Assembly: GCA_027314025.1 (NCBI GenBank)
Contig: DAHVCP010000073.1
Coordinates: 1 to 64,000 of the forward strand
DNA: 64,000 nucleotides
Source of the DNA: Acidobacteriota bacterium
Lineage (GTDB): Bacteria > Acidobacteriota > Terriglobia > Terriglobales > SCQP01
Direction of reading: 5' to 3'
Made by a program: the position numbers and the translations under genes. Positions 52,124-60,453 of the stretch are shown here, in pieces. Position 1 is the stretch's first letter. Each line of letters opens with the position of its first letter. The notes beneath the pieces were generated by a model that was not told the DNA's origin, did no database searches, and saw only the letters and a program-made list of their open reading frames with translations.

Positions 52124-53437
52124 GTGCGGGCGGGAGCGCAGGCGGTGGCGGTGATCGGCGGCGGGCCGGCGGGGGCGCTGGCGGCCGAGCGGCTGGCGGC
52201 GGCGGGCCATGGCGTCACCGTGTTCGATGAGCGGCCGGGCTGGGAGAAGCCCTGCGGCGGCGGGGTCACGGACAAGGCGCTGGCGGCCTATCCCTTTCTG
52301 CGCGAGGCGGGCATCGAGCGCCAATGGGTGCGGGACTGCGAGCTGATTGGGCGCAGCGGGCGGCGGGCGCGGCTGGCGCTGGACCGGGCGATCGCGATTT
52401 TTTCCCGTGAGACATTGAACCAGCTATTGCTGGAACGGGCCCGGCGGGCGGGGGCGGAAGTGGTGACGGCGCGGGTGGTCGGGTTGGAACGGGCCGGGGC
52501 GGCGGCGGAGGCCCCCGCGGCGGATCTTGCGAACGCGAGCGCGGCGGCGGGCGCGGGGACGGGAGGCGGCGTCAGCAGCGGCGGCGCCGGCGAATCGGCC
52601 GCTATACCCGGCGGACCCGCCGCCGGCGGCGATGCGCCGCGCGCCGGCTGGCGGCTGCGGCTGCGTGAGGGCGGCGAGGCGGCCGCCGATTTCGTGATTG
52701 TGGCGGCGGGGGCGCGCAATCCCTTCCGCCAAGCGTTCGGCCTTGCCGGCGGGGCGGCGGACTTCATGACCGCGCTGGGCTATTACGTGCCTGGCGGCGG
52801 CGATCGCATTCAAATTCGCTTTCTGCCCGGCCTGGACGGCTACATCTGGGTCTTTCCGCGGGTCGGGCATTTTTCCGCCGGCATCTGCGGGCATACGGAC
52901 GGCATGCCGGCAGGGGCGCTGCGCGCCGCGCTCGATCAGTTTCTGCGCCAGGAAGGCTACGCGTTCGCCGGCAGCCCGTACTACGCGCACGTGCTGCCCG
53001 CCTACACCGTGGCGGCGCTGCGCGCCATGCGATTCTGCGGCGGGGATTGGGCGGTGGTGGGGGACGCGGCGGGTCTGGTGGATCCGATCACGGGCGAAGG
53101 GCTGTATTACGCGCTGCGCTCGGGCGAACTGTGCGCCTCGGCATGGCTGGCCGGGCGGATCGGCGGCTATGGGCGGGCGCTGCGGGCGGAGGTTTTGCCG
53201 GATCTGGAGCTGGCGGCCCGCATCGCCCGCCGCTTCTACACGGGAAGCTTTTTGGGCGGCGAGGTGATTGAGCGGATGATTCAGTTCACCGCCCGCAGCC
53301 GGCGCTTCCAGGGTCTGATGGCGGATTTGTTCGCCGGCTCGCAAGGCTATGTGGGGCTGCGGCGGCGGCTGTACCGGCAACTGGCGCCGACGCTGTGCGA
53401 GGCGGCCTTGGCCCATCGCACGCATGCGGAAGCCTAG
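52124..53437 (+). CDS. Geranylgeranyl reductase-family flavoprotein
   Basis: A 437-residue FAD-dependent oxidoreductase. The Rossmann start is VAVIGGGPAGALAAERLAAAGHGVTVFDERPGWEKPCGGGVT, and the second FAD motif is WAVVGDAAGLVDPITGEGLYYALRSGELCA. CGGG after the FAD site and SAGICGH in the middle are usual in the geranylgeranyl reductase/digeranylglycerophospholipid reductase group, which saturates isoprenoid chains (quinones or lipids). The substrate is not known. A Gly/Ala-rich insert (about 130-165: ASAAAGAGTGGGVSSGGAG) looks like a loop expansion. Upstream open frame is repeat DNA. Confidence 0.87.
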   Translation: MRAGAQAVAVIGGGPAGALAAERLAAAGHGVTVFDERPGWEKPCGGGVTDKALAAYPFLREAGIERQWVRDCELIGRSGRRARLALDRAIAIFSRETLNQLLLERARRAGAEVVTARVVGLERAGAAAEAPAADLANASAAAGAGTGGGVSSGGAGESAAIPGGPAAGGDAPRAGWRLRLREGGEAAADFVIVAAGARNPFRQAFGLAGGAADFMTALGYYVPGGGDRIQIRFLPGLDGYIWVFPRVGHFSAGICGHTDGMPAGALRAALDQFLRQEGYAFAGSPYYAHVLPAYTVAALRAMRFCGGDWAVVGDAAGLVDPITGEGLYYALRSGELCASAWLAGRIGGYGRALRAEVLPDLELAARIARRFYTGSFLGGEVIERMIQFTARSRRFQGLMADLFAGSQGYVGLRRRLYRQLAPTLCEAALAHRTHAEA

Positions 53438-53527
53438 GGCCATTTCCCGGGCCGGGCCGGAGCCGTCCGTGTTTGTTCGCCAGGCTAGGGGGCATTTCGC
53501 GCCGCGGGGCGGACATGCGAACATCCG

Positions 53528-54835
53528 ATGAAAGCCATGAAACTCGACCGCTCGATCCAACTGCAACGGCAAGCTGAACGATTTCTGCCCGGCGGCGTGG
53601 ACTCGCCGGTGCGCGCCTTTCGCGCCGTGGGCGGGACGCCGCGGTGGATCGAGCGCGGCGACGGCGCCTACTTGTGGGACGCCGACGGCAACCGCTATTT
53701 GGACTTCATCGGCTCCTGGGGGGCGATGCTGTTGGGCCACGCCGATCCGCAGGTGACGGCGGCGGTGCGCGCGGCCGCGGCGGCGGGTTCCAGCTTCGGC
53801 CTTTCGACGCCGGGAGAATTGGCGCTGGCGCGGCGGGCGGCGGCGGCCAATCCGGCGATGGAGATGATCCGCTTCGTCAACTCCGGCACCGAAGCGACCA
53901 TGAGCGCCTTGCGGCTGGCGCGCGGCTTTACCAACAGGGAAGTGGTGGTGAAGTTCGCCGGCGGCTATCACGGCCACGCCGACCTGCTGCTGGCGGAGGC
54001 GGGGTCGGGGGTGGCGACGCTGGGCCTGGCGAGCTGCGCCGGGGTGGCCGCGGGCGCGGTGGCGGCGACGCTGGTTTTGCCCTACAACGACGTGGCGGCG
54101 GCGGAAGCGGCGTTCGCCGCGCGGGGCGGAGAGATCGCGGCGGTCATCATCGAGCCGGTGGCGGGCAACATGGGCTGCGTGCCGCCGGCGCCCGGATACC
54201 TGGCGGCGCTGCGGCGGCTGACGGCGGCGGCCGGGACGGTGCTGATTTTGGATGAGGTGATGACCGGCTTCCGGCTAGCCTTCGGCGGCGCCACCGAGCG
54301 CTTCGGCCTGGAGGCGGATCTGTGGACCTACGGCAAGGTCTTGGGCGGCGGGCTGCCCATCGGCGCCTATGGCGGCCGGGCGGAGATCATGCGCCAGGTC
54401 AGCCCGCTGGGGCCGGTGTATCAGGCGGGAACGCTGGCGGGCAATCCGCTGGCCATGGCGGCCGGGCTGGCGACGCTGGACCGGCTGCAACAGGATGCGG
54501 AGGGCTACGCCCGCGCCGAGCGCTGGACGGCGGATTTCGCCGCCGGCTTGGGGGAGCAGGCGCGGCGGGCCGGCGTGCCGCTGACGGTGCAGGCGGAGGG
54601 CAGCATGTTCACGGCGTTTTTCACCGATCAGCCGGTGCGGAACTTCGCCGCGGCGCAGCGCTGCGACACCGCCGCGTTCGCCGCCTTTCATCGCGCCTTG
54701 CTGGAGGAAGGCGTGCTGTTCCCGCCGGCCCAGTTCGAGGCGGCGTTCGTCGGCTGGCGGCACGGGGCGGCGGAGCTGGAGCTGGCGCTGCGGGCCACGG
54801 CCAAGGCGCTGGCATCGCTCGGGTCCGCAAGGTAG
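53528..54835 (+). CDS. hemL: Glutamate-1-semialdehyde 2,1-aminomutase
   Basis: A 435-residue class III PLP enzyme converting glutamate-1-semialdehyde to 5-aminolevulinate for heme/tetrapyrrole (including B12) synthesis by the C5 pathway. Key text: PGGVDSPVRAFRAVGGTPRWI, IRFVNSGTEATMSALRLAR, FAGGYHGHADLLL, VLILDEVMTGFRLAFGGA and the PLP lysine K270 in WTYGKVLGGGLPIGAYGGR. The length is normal. The start may be ATG 53528 or 53537. It follows the flavoprotein by 90 bp and may be co-transcribed with it. Confidence 0.96.
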   Translation: MKAMKLDRSIQLQRQAERFLPGGVDSPVRAFRAVGGTPRWIERGDGAYLWDADGNRYLDFIGSWGAMLLGHADPQVTAAVRAAAAAGSSFGLSTPGELALARRAAAANPAMEMIRFVNSGTEATMSALRLARGFTNREVVVKFAGGYHGHADLLLAEAGSGVATLGLASCAGVAAGAVAATLVLPYNDVAAAEAAFAARGGEIAAVIIEPVAGNMGCVPPAPGYLAALRRLTAAAGTVLILDEVMTGFRLAFGGATERFGLEADLWTYGKVLGGGLPIGAYGGRAEIMRQVSPLGPVYQAGTLAGNPLAMAAGLATLDRLQQDAEGYARAERWTADFAAGLGEQARRAGVPLTVQAEGSMFTAFFTDQPVRNFAAAQRCDTAAFAAFHRALLEEGVLFPPAQFEAAFVGWRHGAAELELALRATAKALASLGSAR

Positions 54836-55399
54836 CCGCGCTTAGGCTTGCCGGATCGCGCCGTTCGCGCGGGGGCAGGGCCGGCGCGGGTAGCGGCGGT
54901 TCCGCGCGGCGGCCCGGCGTCCGGAGGGGCGGCGCAGGTGGTGGCGGCCGGGGCGAAACCCCGCACCCGCCGGGTGGATGTCGCGCGCTTCCCGCGCGGA
55001 AAGGCAAATTGGGGAGAGCGGGCGCGCGCGGCGGAAGCGCGGCGCAATGCCCCGGCTCAGGTAACTGCTACTTTCCACTTGCGCGGCATAGGGGGTTTTC
55101 ACTAAGATGAGCCCGCATGGCCTGGTTGCGGTCACTTGGAGTCGTTGCGCCTTTCCGCGGCGTTTCCGGGACTGCCTGTGGCCTGCCGTTTCCCCCCAAG
55201 ACCCGCAAATCGCGATCGCGTGGAGCGAGGGCATGGTAAGGGAGGCTGTCCCGCAAGGCTCGTCCGGCCGCGGAGCGGCTCAGCCGCCCATCACTGGGAG
55301 GCGTTTCCGATGGGAACGCCTGGGGCTGGGCTTCGGCCGCCGGCAATGGACGCCCGCAGGCACGTTGGGTGTTTTCCCGTTGCCGCGAAAGGAGTTCCC
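54836..55399 (+). promoter_or_regulatory. Long leader region with hairpin before the XRE gene
   Basis: No gene is supported in these 564 bp. The left part is plain GC-rich DNA. A change to more mixed sequence occurs near 55060-55110, where TTGCGC and TAAGAT (18-bp spacer) form a weak promoter candidate. At 55299-55321 there is a perfect hairpin with 10-bp arms AGGCGTTTCC and GGGAACGCCT (two G-T-type closing pairs allowed) and a 3-nt loop, about 80 nt before the start. It could be a regulatory leader or operator. It does not match a riboswitch class I know. Confidence 0.4.
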
Positions 55400-55786
55400 G
55401 TGCCGACAACGGCGAATCGCCTAGGCAAGATTGGCGAGCGCATCCGCGAATTCCGCCAGCAGCGCAACCTATCCCAGGGCGACATCGAGCAAAAGACCGG
55501 GCTGCTGCGCTGCTATCTGTCGCGGGTCGAAAACGGCCACACCACGCCCTCGCTGCAAACGCTGAACAAAATCGCCCGCGCCTTGGACATGCCGCTGGCG
55601 CAGTTTTTCGACGCCGCCCAGGCGGGCGAGCCGGCGCTGCCGGTGCTGAGCGATGAAGCGGTGGCGTTCCTGACGCAGATCCGGCGCTATGCCACGGTGT
55701 TGAATGAGGCCGACCGGCAGCAGGTGCTGGCGATGATCAAGAAGATGGCCTTCCAGGACGAGAAGAGCAAAGCCGCCGGGGCCTAG
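55400..55786 (+). CDS. XRE-family transcriptional regulator
   Basis: A 128-residue protein. The N-terminal helix-turn-helix (IGERIREFRQQRNLSQGDIEQKTGLLRCYLSRVENGHTTPSLQTLNKIARALDMPLAQFF, residues 9-67) is followed by a helical C-terminus (LTQIRRYATVLNEADRQQVLAMIKKMA) that may dimerise. GTG 55400 is set by AAAGGAG 6 nt upstream. It has a long non-coding leader and no close partner gene; targets are unknown. The text TGLLRCYLSRVENGHT is characteristic of a conserved acidobacterial XRE type. Confidence 0.88.
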   Translation: MPTTANRLGKIGERIREFRQQRNLSQGDIEQKTGLLRCYLSRVENGHTTPSLQTLNKIARALDMPLAQFFDAAQAGEPALPVLSDEAVAFLTQIRRYATVLNEADRQQVLAMIKKMAFQDEKSKAAGA

Positions 55787-55973
55787 CGCGGGCGGCGTCC
55801 CGGGCGGACGGGGTCCCCAGCCCAGCGCGACAGCGGGAATGAACAGGGCCTGCTGGGGCGGGCTCTGCGCGCGACAACTGGGACAGGCCTGGGGCGCTAG
55901 CGAGCCCGGCCGCCGGCCGTCGCCTCCCAACCGCGGCCTGGCAACGCGGGACGTTCAGAATCGGGCGGGCGCG

Positions 55974-56570
55974 CTAGGCGGCGTGCTGGACTTCGCGCTG
56001 CGTGACGTGAGCGCGGATCAGGCCGGGCGATAACTGCTTGTGCAGATAGATTTTGCTTTCGGCGTTGTCGAAGGCGTGGCGCTCATAGCCGATGATGTCG
56101 AAGCGCAGGTGGTCCAAGGTGGCGCGCATGCCATGGAACCGGTTCTTGGTTTTGACCACGATGCGCTCATAGCCCTGGTGCAGGGCCCAGGCTTCCTGCT
56201 CCTCGGTGAGAGCGCGGTAATGGCCCTGGCCGCGCCAGTCGGAGCGGGTGCCGCCGATCCAGCTATAGAAGACGCGGCGGCCGTCGAGGGGAATCCAGTC
56301 GCGGAGGCGGTCGGCCAGCGCCGCCAGGGCGGGATCGGTTTCATCGGCGCGGAGTTCGTGGCCGACCTTGAAGGCCACCGGGATCAATTGCTCCGGGTCG
56401 TCGGGCGGCGCGGCCAGCGACATCAGGATTAGATGGGGGCGGCCCAGCAGGCGGCGGCGGATCTCCCCGGCGGTTTTCTTTTCCTGGAACTCGCCGAAAT
56501 ACTGCTCCATGTACTCGATTTCCAGGCTTCCCCGCTCCAGGGAAAATTGCCGGATGGTGTGCCGCATCAT
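55974..56570 (-). CDS. GNAT-like acetyltransferase
   Basis: A 198-residue protein with a weak GNAT pattern. GTRSDWRGQGHYRALTEEQEAWALHQGYERIVVKTKNRFHGMRATLDHLRFDIIGYERH resembles the acetyl-CoA motif A/B (R-G-Q-G-x-Y/G) and the following strand, in which a partner amino acid is aligned. The N-terminal half (IEYMEQYFGEFQEKKTAGEIRRRLLGRPHLILMSL) gives the first strands. The substrate is unknown. The starts ATG 56570 and 56567 are equally possible. It stands alone, convergent with the XRE gene. Confidence 0.75.
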   Translation of the reverse strand: MMRHTIRQFSLERGSLEIEYMEQYFGEFQEKKTAGEIRRRLLGRPHLILMSLAAPPDDPEQLIPVAFKVGHELRADETDPALAALADRLRDWIPLDGRRVFYSWIGGTRSDWRGQGHYRALTEEQEAWALHQGYERIVVKTKNRFHGMRATLDHLRFDIIGYERHAFDNAESKIYLHKQLSPGLIRAHVTQREVQHAA

Positions 56571-56901
56571 GCCTGCCGTTTCGGGTTTTCGCGCGGGAAG
56601 GCCCGCCGGCTGGCGCCGCCGCCCGTGAAGCGCAAGTGTATCAAATGACGGGCGCAGGCCCCAGCACGGCCGCCAGTGTGGCGCCCCCGCTCGCTGTAGG
56701 CTGGCCTGACCTCCCGCGCGCGCCGGACTGGGCCGGGGAAACCCGCGGGCGCCGGCCCGACGGTTGCTGGGCGTGGGGCGTTGCCTCGCTAACGCCGGGC
56801 GACGCGCCGGCTGGGCTGGGGCGAGCGGGGCCCCGGCCCAGCCTGGCGCGTAAGTGGGACGCCCCGCCGCAGGCGGGGCTGGGGCCCGCGCCCATCATCC
56901 G
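56571..56901. repeat. Intergenic with partial composite repeat
   Basis: No gene is seen in this 331-bp stretch. 56805-56900 is a composite-repeat tail: GGCTGGGGC/GCCCCGGCC-like palindrome, then AAGTGGGACGCCCCGCC, GCA loop, GGCGGGGCTGGGGCCCGCG and CCCATCATCC. It ends one base before the stop codon of the minus-strand reductase gene. Confidence 0.65.
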
Positions 56902-57444
56902 TTACCGCGCCGCCGGCGACGGGAGGATTTCGTATTCGCTTTGCACCATGCCCGCCCCGAGGGTGCGGGTGGCGGCGTGGCGCAGGTGGATGTCGCCGGG
57001 CAGCGGGCCGAAGAGCGGAACGCCGGCGCCGATCAGCACCGGCACGCGGGTGATGACCATGCGGTCCAGGCAGCCGGCGGCGAGGAAGCGCTGGATGGTG
57101 ATGCCGCCGTCCACATAGGCGTGCTGAAATCCGCGGGCGGCGAGTTGGCGCTGGATTTCAGCCGGCTCGGCGGCGGCGGTTTCCACCGGCTCGCCCGGGG
57201 CCGCGGGCGGAGCGAGCGGGCGGCGGGTGAGGACGACCATCGGTTTGCCATCGTAGGCGGCAAGCTGGCCGAGGCGGCGGACGACATCGAAGGTGCGGCG
57301 GCCCATCACCACAACATCCACGGTGGCGAGAAATTCGGGGAAGCCGTGCGGGACCTGCTCGCCGGCGAGGAGGAAATCCAGCCCGTCGTCGGGACGGGCG
57401 AGAAAGCCATCCACGCTGACGCCGCAAAACGCCGAAAGTTGCAT
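56902..57444 (-). CDS. RibD C-terminal / dihydrofolate reductase-fold protein
   Basis: A 180-residue protein of the same fold as that at 34785 but of a different branch: MQLSAFCGVSVDGFLARPDDGLDFL, VVVMGRRTFDVVRRLG, MVVLTRRPLAPP, HAYVDGGITIQRFLAAGCLDRMVITRVPVLIGAGVPLFGPL. It is a probable NADPH-dependent reductase of unknown substrate. GGAGGG lies 5 nt before ATG 57444. A dispersed repeat abuts its stop codon. Confidence 0.88.
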   Translation of the reverse strand: MQLSAFCGVSVDGFLARPDDGLDFLLAGEQVPHGFPEFLATVDVVVMGRRTFDVVRRLGQLAAYDGKPMVVLTRRPLAPPAAPGEPVETAAAEPAEIQRQLAARGFQHAYVDGGITIQRFLAAGCLDRMVITRVPVLIGAGVPLFGPLPGDIHLRHAATRTLGAGMVQSEYEILPSPAAR

Positions 57445-57506
57445 CACGGCCCTCCGGAGATGGGGCTATTGTAGGCCACGGCGATCGCGCGGTCGCGGAC
57501 TACGAC

Positions 57507-57768
57507 GCCTGCGGGCGCACCCGTGTTCTGGCGGCGTCCCGCCAGCGCCGGGAGGGCCGCCCTCCCGGGCGGCAAGCTTTAACTCCGCCCCTCGCCCCGG
57601 CCGCCCGCCCCCGAGAGGCGCGCCGCCAGCCCTGGGGGCGCGGGCCGCCGGCCCACAATCCCGTGCGGACGGGCCGTCCCCGCCCCAACTCGCGGCGCCC
57701 GATCCCATCCACGCAAACGCGATGCCTGTGCGCGGTCGCGGACGGGATCGCGCGCATCGAAGACGAGC
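57507..57768 (+). repeat. Long mosaic repeat, copy 1
   Basis: The gap 57448-57858 contains this repeat. Its start (GCGGGCGCACC...GGCGTCCCGCCAGCG) matches the left RAYT-flanking repeat at 60.9 kb. The remainder matches copies 2 and 3 (GGGCGGCAAGCTTTAA, CTGGGGGCGCGGGCCGCCGG, GATCCCATCC, GGACGGGATCGCG). It therefore combines two subfamilies. TACAAT at 57797-57802 just after it is a plausible -10 for the epimerase gene. Confidence 0.8.
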
Positions 57769-57858
57769 GGCCTTTCCCGGGCGGCGCGGCCGGCATTACA
57801 ATGCTGGCGGGATCGGTTGCCGGGCCGGTTGCATTGGCCCGGGCAGCAGGAGGCAGTG

Positions 57859-58794
57859 ATGATCGCCATCCTGGGAGCCGGCGGCTCCATCGCCAATCAT
57901 TTGGTTCCCCTGCTGGCATCGGGGTCGGAGCCGATGCGGTTGGTCAGCCGCGGCGCACGGCCGGATAGCCGGGCGGCGGAGGTGTTGGCCGCGGATCTGA
58001 CCGTCCCGGAGCAGGCGGCGCAAGCCGTCGCCGGCTGCCGGACCGCGTTTCTGCTGGCCGGGCTGAAATACGACCACAAGGTGTGGGCCGAGGCGTGGCC
58101 GCGGATCATGGGCAACGTCATCGAGGCATGCAAGCGGTCCGGCGCGCGGCTGGTCTTTTTCGACAACGTTTATATGTACGGCCGCGTCCAGGGGGCGATG
58201 ACGGAGGCGACGCCGTTCCAGCCGGTCAGCAAAAAAGGGGAGGTGCGGGCGCGCATCGCGGCGTGGCTGATGCGGGAATGGGAGGCGGGGGCGCTGACGG
58301 CGATGATCGCGCGCGCCGCCGATTTTTACGGTCCCGCCACGCCGACGGCCATCCCCAACGCCATGGTCTTCGCTCCCTTGAGCCGCGGCAAGAAGGCTTC
58401 CTGGCTGGTGAACGACGAAGTGCCGCATTCGTTTACCTACACGCCGGATGCGGCGCGGGCGCTGACGGTGCTGGCGGCCAGCGACTCCGCCTGGAACCAG
58501 ACCTGGCATCTGCCCACCGCGCCGCAGCCGCCGACGGGCAGCGAGTTCATCGAGATGGCGGCGGCGGCGCTGCACGCCGCGCCGCGGTACCGCGTACTGT
58601 CGCCGGGGATGGTGCGGTCGTTGGGATGGCTCCGACCGGTCATCGGCGAGGTGTACGAAATGCTCTATCAGAACGATGCGCCGTACATCTTCGATTCATC
58701 CAAATACGCCGCGGCTTTCGGGTTCGGCGGAACCGGCTACCGCGAGGGCATTCGGGCGACGGCGGGACAGTTCCGCGCCGCCAAAGCGGCATGA
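57859..58794 (+). CDS. NAD-dependent epimerase/dehydratase-like protein
   Basis: A 311-residue extended-SDR-like protein: MIAILGAGGSIANHLVPLL gives the dinucleotide loop (GAGGSI), VFFDNVYMYGRVQGAMTEATPF holds the Y-centred active-site region (Y-x-x-x-R rather than Y-x-x-x-K, so catalysis may be altered), and SFTYTPDAARALTVLAASDSAWNQTWHLPTA matches the substrate-binding part. The substrate is unknown. AGGAGG is 5 nt before ATG 57859. Its last codons (encoding FRAAKAA) are at the start of a sequence that recurs before the RAYT repeat at about 60.87 kb. Confidence 0.85.
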   Translation: MIAILGAGGSIANHLVPLLASGSEPMRLVSRGARPDSRAAEVLAADLTVPEQAAQAVAGCRTAFLLAGLKYDHKVWAEAWPRIMGNVIEACKRSGARLVFFDNVYMYGRVQGAMTEATPFQPVSKKGEVRARIAAWLMREWEAGALTAMIARAADFYGPATPTAIPNAMVFAPLSRGKKASWLVNDEVPHSFTYTPDAARALTVLAASDSAWNQTWHLPTAPQPPTGSEFIEMAAAALHAAPRYRVLSPGMVRSLGWLRPVIGEVYEMLYQNDAPYIFDSSKYAAAFGFGGTGYREGIRATAGQFRAAKAA

Positions 58795-58822
58795 CGCGGC
58801 GAGGCGGTTTGCGGGATCTGCG

Positions 58823-59060
58823 GTAGGGCTCCCGCCCTGCGGAGCGCCGCCCTCCCGGGCGGCAAGCTTTAAACTCCGCCCCTCGCCCCGGCCGCCCGCC
58901 CCCGAGAAGCGCGCCGCCGGCCCTGGGGGCGCGGGCCGCCGGCCCGCAATCCCGCGTGGACGGGCCGCCCCGCCCCAATGCGCGGCGCCCGATCCCATCC
59001 GCGCAAGCGAGATGCCCGGCGCAGCCGCGGACGGGATCGCGGGCATCGGAGACCAGCGGG
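58823..59060 (+). repeat. Long mosaic repeat, copy 2 (left of nuclease-like gene)
   Basis: The gap 58795-59137 is mostly this 238-bp repeat. It begins GTAGGGCTCCCGCCCTGCGG, contains GGGCGGCAAGCTTTAAACTC and the GGGCCGCCGGCCCGC palindrome, and ends GCATCGGAGACCAGCGGG. It is nearly identical to 59857-60095 in the same orientation. Confidence 0.88.
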
Positions 59061-59137
59061 CCCCTCCCGGCGCCCTAACGCCACGGGTTTCCCGGGCAAT
59101 TGACTCGGCACGCTCCTGGGCGATGCGGCGGGGCTGG

Positions 59138-59827
59138 CTAGGCCACTGCGGCGTCGGCCCGGAGGGTGCGGACGTCGAGGAAGGCGTCGAAGACGCCGAA
59201 GCGGCTGATATTGCCGGGCAGGCCGAGGGCGAGATGGAGCACCTCAATCGCCGCCTTCCACTCCTGCACCGAGGAGGGGCCGCCCATGTCGTGGTCATTG
59301 AGGAAGTACAGGAACACCAGGCGAGATTTCTGGCCGTTGAGCTTGGCAAGCCAGTAATGGTGGGCTAGGCGGTTCACGTATTGGTAGAACGGGTGACCCC
59401 AACCGGCGGTCGCGGCGCGCGCATAGTGTTTTCGCGCCCGTTGCAGGCTCCTGCGGATCAGAGCCGCCGCCTTTGGGTCGCGCGCTCCGGTGGGGTTTGA
59501 ATTCAGCTCCGAGATGTGGGACTTGGCCTCAACGAAGATTGCGGCGCCGTCCGAGGATTTGCCCTCGGCGTCCCACCGCGGGCCGCCTTTGGGCCAGAAC
59601 GCGCTGAGCGGGACCTTGAGGCGGGCCGGCTCGATGCCGGCGCCGACCAGCGCGGCCTCGTCCCGGTGCTCGGCATAGCCGTGGCGCTCGAGGGGTGCGG
59701 CCCAGGAGACCGACGCGCCTAGGGCGAGCGCGCCGCTATTCCGCAGCGCTTCAGCTAACAGCTCCTGCTTCCGGTTGACCGCCAGTTGGAGCCAGCGTTG
59801 GCTGCCTTTGCTTGCGAGTGAGGCCAT
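59138..59827 (-). CDS. PD-(D/E)XK nuclease-like protein bracketed by repeats
   Basis: A 229-residue protein starting MASLASKGSQRWLQLAVNRKQELL. The central text FWPKGGPRWDAEGKSSDGAAIFVEAKSHISELNS has a D then E-A-K, the pattern of restriction-endonuclease-like folds. HPFYQYVNRLAHHYWLAKLNGQKSRLVFLYFLNDHDMGGP is a second conserved-looking block. I recognise the type as a widespread uncharacterised family, not as a named enzyme. It has no methylase or helicase partner. It is flanked by two direct repeats of about 238 bp and followed by an AbrB/VapC module. GATAAC about 8 nt before ATG 59827 may belong to its promoter. Confidence 0.78.
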   Translation of the reverse strand: MASLASKGSQRWLQLAVNRKQELLAEALRNSGALALGASVSWAAPLERHGYAEHRDEAALVGAGIEPARLKVPLSAFWPKGGPRWDAEGKSSDGAAIFVEAKSHISELNSNPTGARDPKAAALIRRSLQRARKHYARAATAGWGHPFYQYVNRLAHHYWLAKLNGQKSRLVFLYFLNDHDMGGPSSVQEWKAAIEVLHLALGLPGNISRFGVFDAFLDVRTLRADAAVA

Positions 59828-59856
59828 GACCCACAGTTATCAACGCAATGTGCGCT

Positions 59857-60095
59857 GAGGGCAACTCCCGCCCTGCGGAGCGCCGCCCTCCCGGGCGGCA
59901 AGCTTTGAACTCCGCCCCTCGCCCCGGCCGCCAGCCCCGAGAAGCGCGCCGCCGGCCCTGGGGGCGCGGGCCGCCGGCCCGCAATCCCGCGTGGACGGGC
60001 CGCCCCGCCCCAACGCGCGGCGCCGGATCCCATCCGCGCAAGCGAGATGCCCGGCGCAGCCGCGGACGGGATCGCGGGCATCGGAGACCAGCGGG
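59857..60095 (+). repeat. Long mosaic repeat, copy 3 (right of nuclease-like gene)
   Basis: The gap 59828-60186 is largely this repeat, a direct copy of 58823-59060 with few differences. Between its end and the antitoxin gene is about 90 bp holding the promoter and operator of the toxin-antitoxin pair. Confidence 0.88.
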
Positions 60096-60165
60096 CTCTT
60101 CCCGGCTCGCTACGGGCGGGGAAAACGCCGCGTTTCTCTCAGGTGCGCGAGCCCAGCGCCTTTCG

Positions 60166-60180
60166 TTACCGTGGTAATGT
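60166..60180 (+). promoter_or_regulatory. Operator palindrome and -10 of the AbrB/VapC module
   Basis: TTACCGTGGTAA (arms TTACC and GGTAA, 60166-60177) overlaps a TAATGT hexamer at 60175-60180 that ends 6 nt before ATG 60187. An antitoxin bound to the palindrome would cover the -10, as expected for autoregulation. Confidence 0.5.
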
Positions 60181-60186
60181 GAGGCC

Positions 60187-60453
60187 ATGGCGATCGCGCG
60201 GTCGCGGATTACGGCGCAGGGGCAGATCACGGTGCCGGCGGCGGTGCGCCGGCGGCTGGGGGTCGCGCCCGGGGCGGTGCTGGAGTGGGAGGAGGAGAAG
60301 GGCCGGGTCTTCGTGCGGCGGTCGGGCCGCTTCACCTCCGAGGACATCCATCGCGTGCTGTTCCCCAAGGGCACGCCGTCCCAGGCTGTCTCCGTGGAGG
60401 AAATGGACGAGGGGATACGGCAGCATTTGCGGCGCAAACATGCGCGCCGTTGA
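60187..60453 (+). CDS. AbrB/MazE-fold antitoxin
   Basis: An 88-residue swapped-hairpin DNA-binding protein (RSRITAQGQITVPAAVRRRLGVAPGAVLEWEEEKGRVFVRRSG) with a C-terminal acidic and basic tail (VSVEEMDEGIRQHLRRKHARR) to bind the toxin. The gene overlaps the PIN toxin gene by 14 bp. Confidence 0.9.
   Translation: MAIARSRITAQGQITVPAAVRRRLGVAPGAVLEWEEEKGRVFVRRSGRFTSEDIHRVLFPKGTPSQAVSVEEMDEGIRQHLRRKHARR

Noticed and set aside
55240-55400. Riboswitch (cyclic-di-GMP type) before the XRE gene
   Set aside because: A hairpin is present but the conserved GEMM core sequence and two-helix arrangement are not seen.
55107-55424. 105-codon open frame in the XRE leader
   Set aside because: No ribosome-binding sequence, atypical composition, and it overlaps the well-supported GTG start in another frame.
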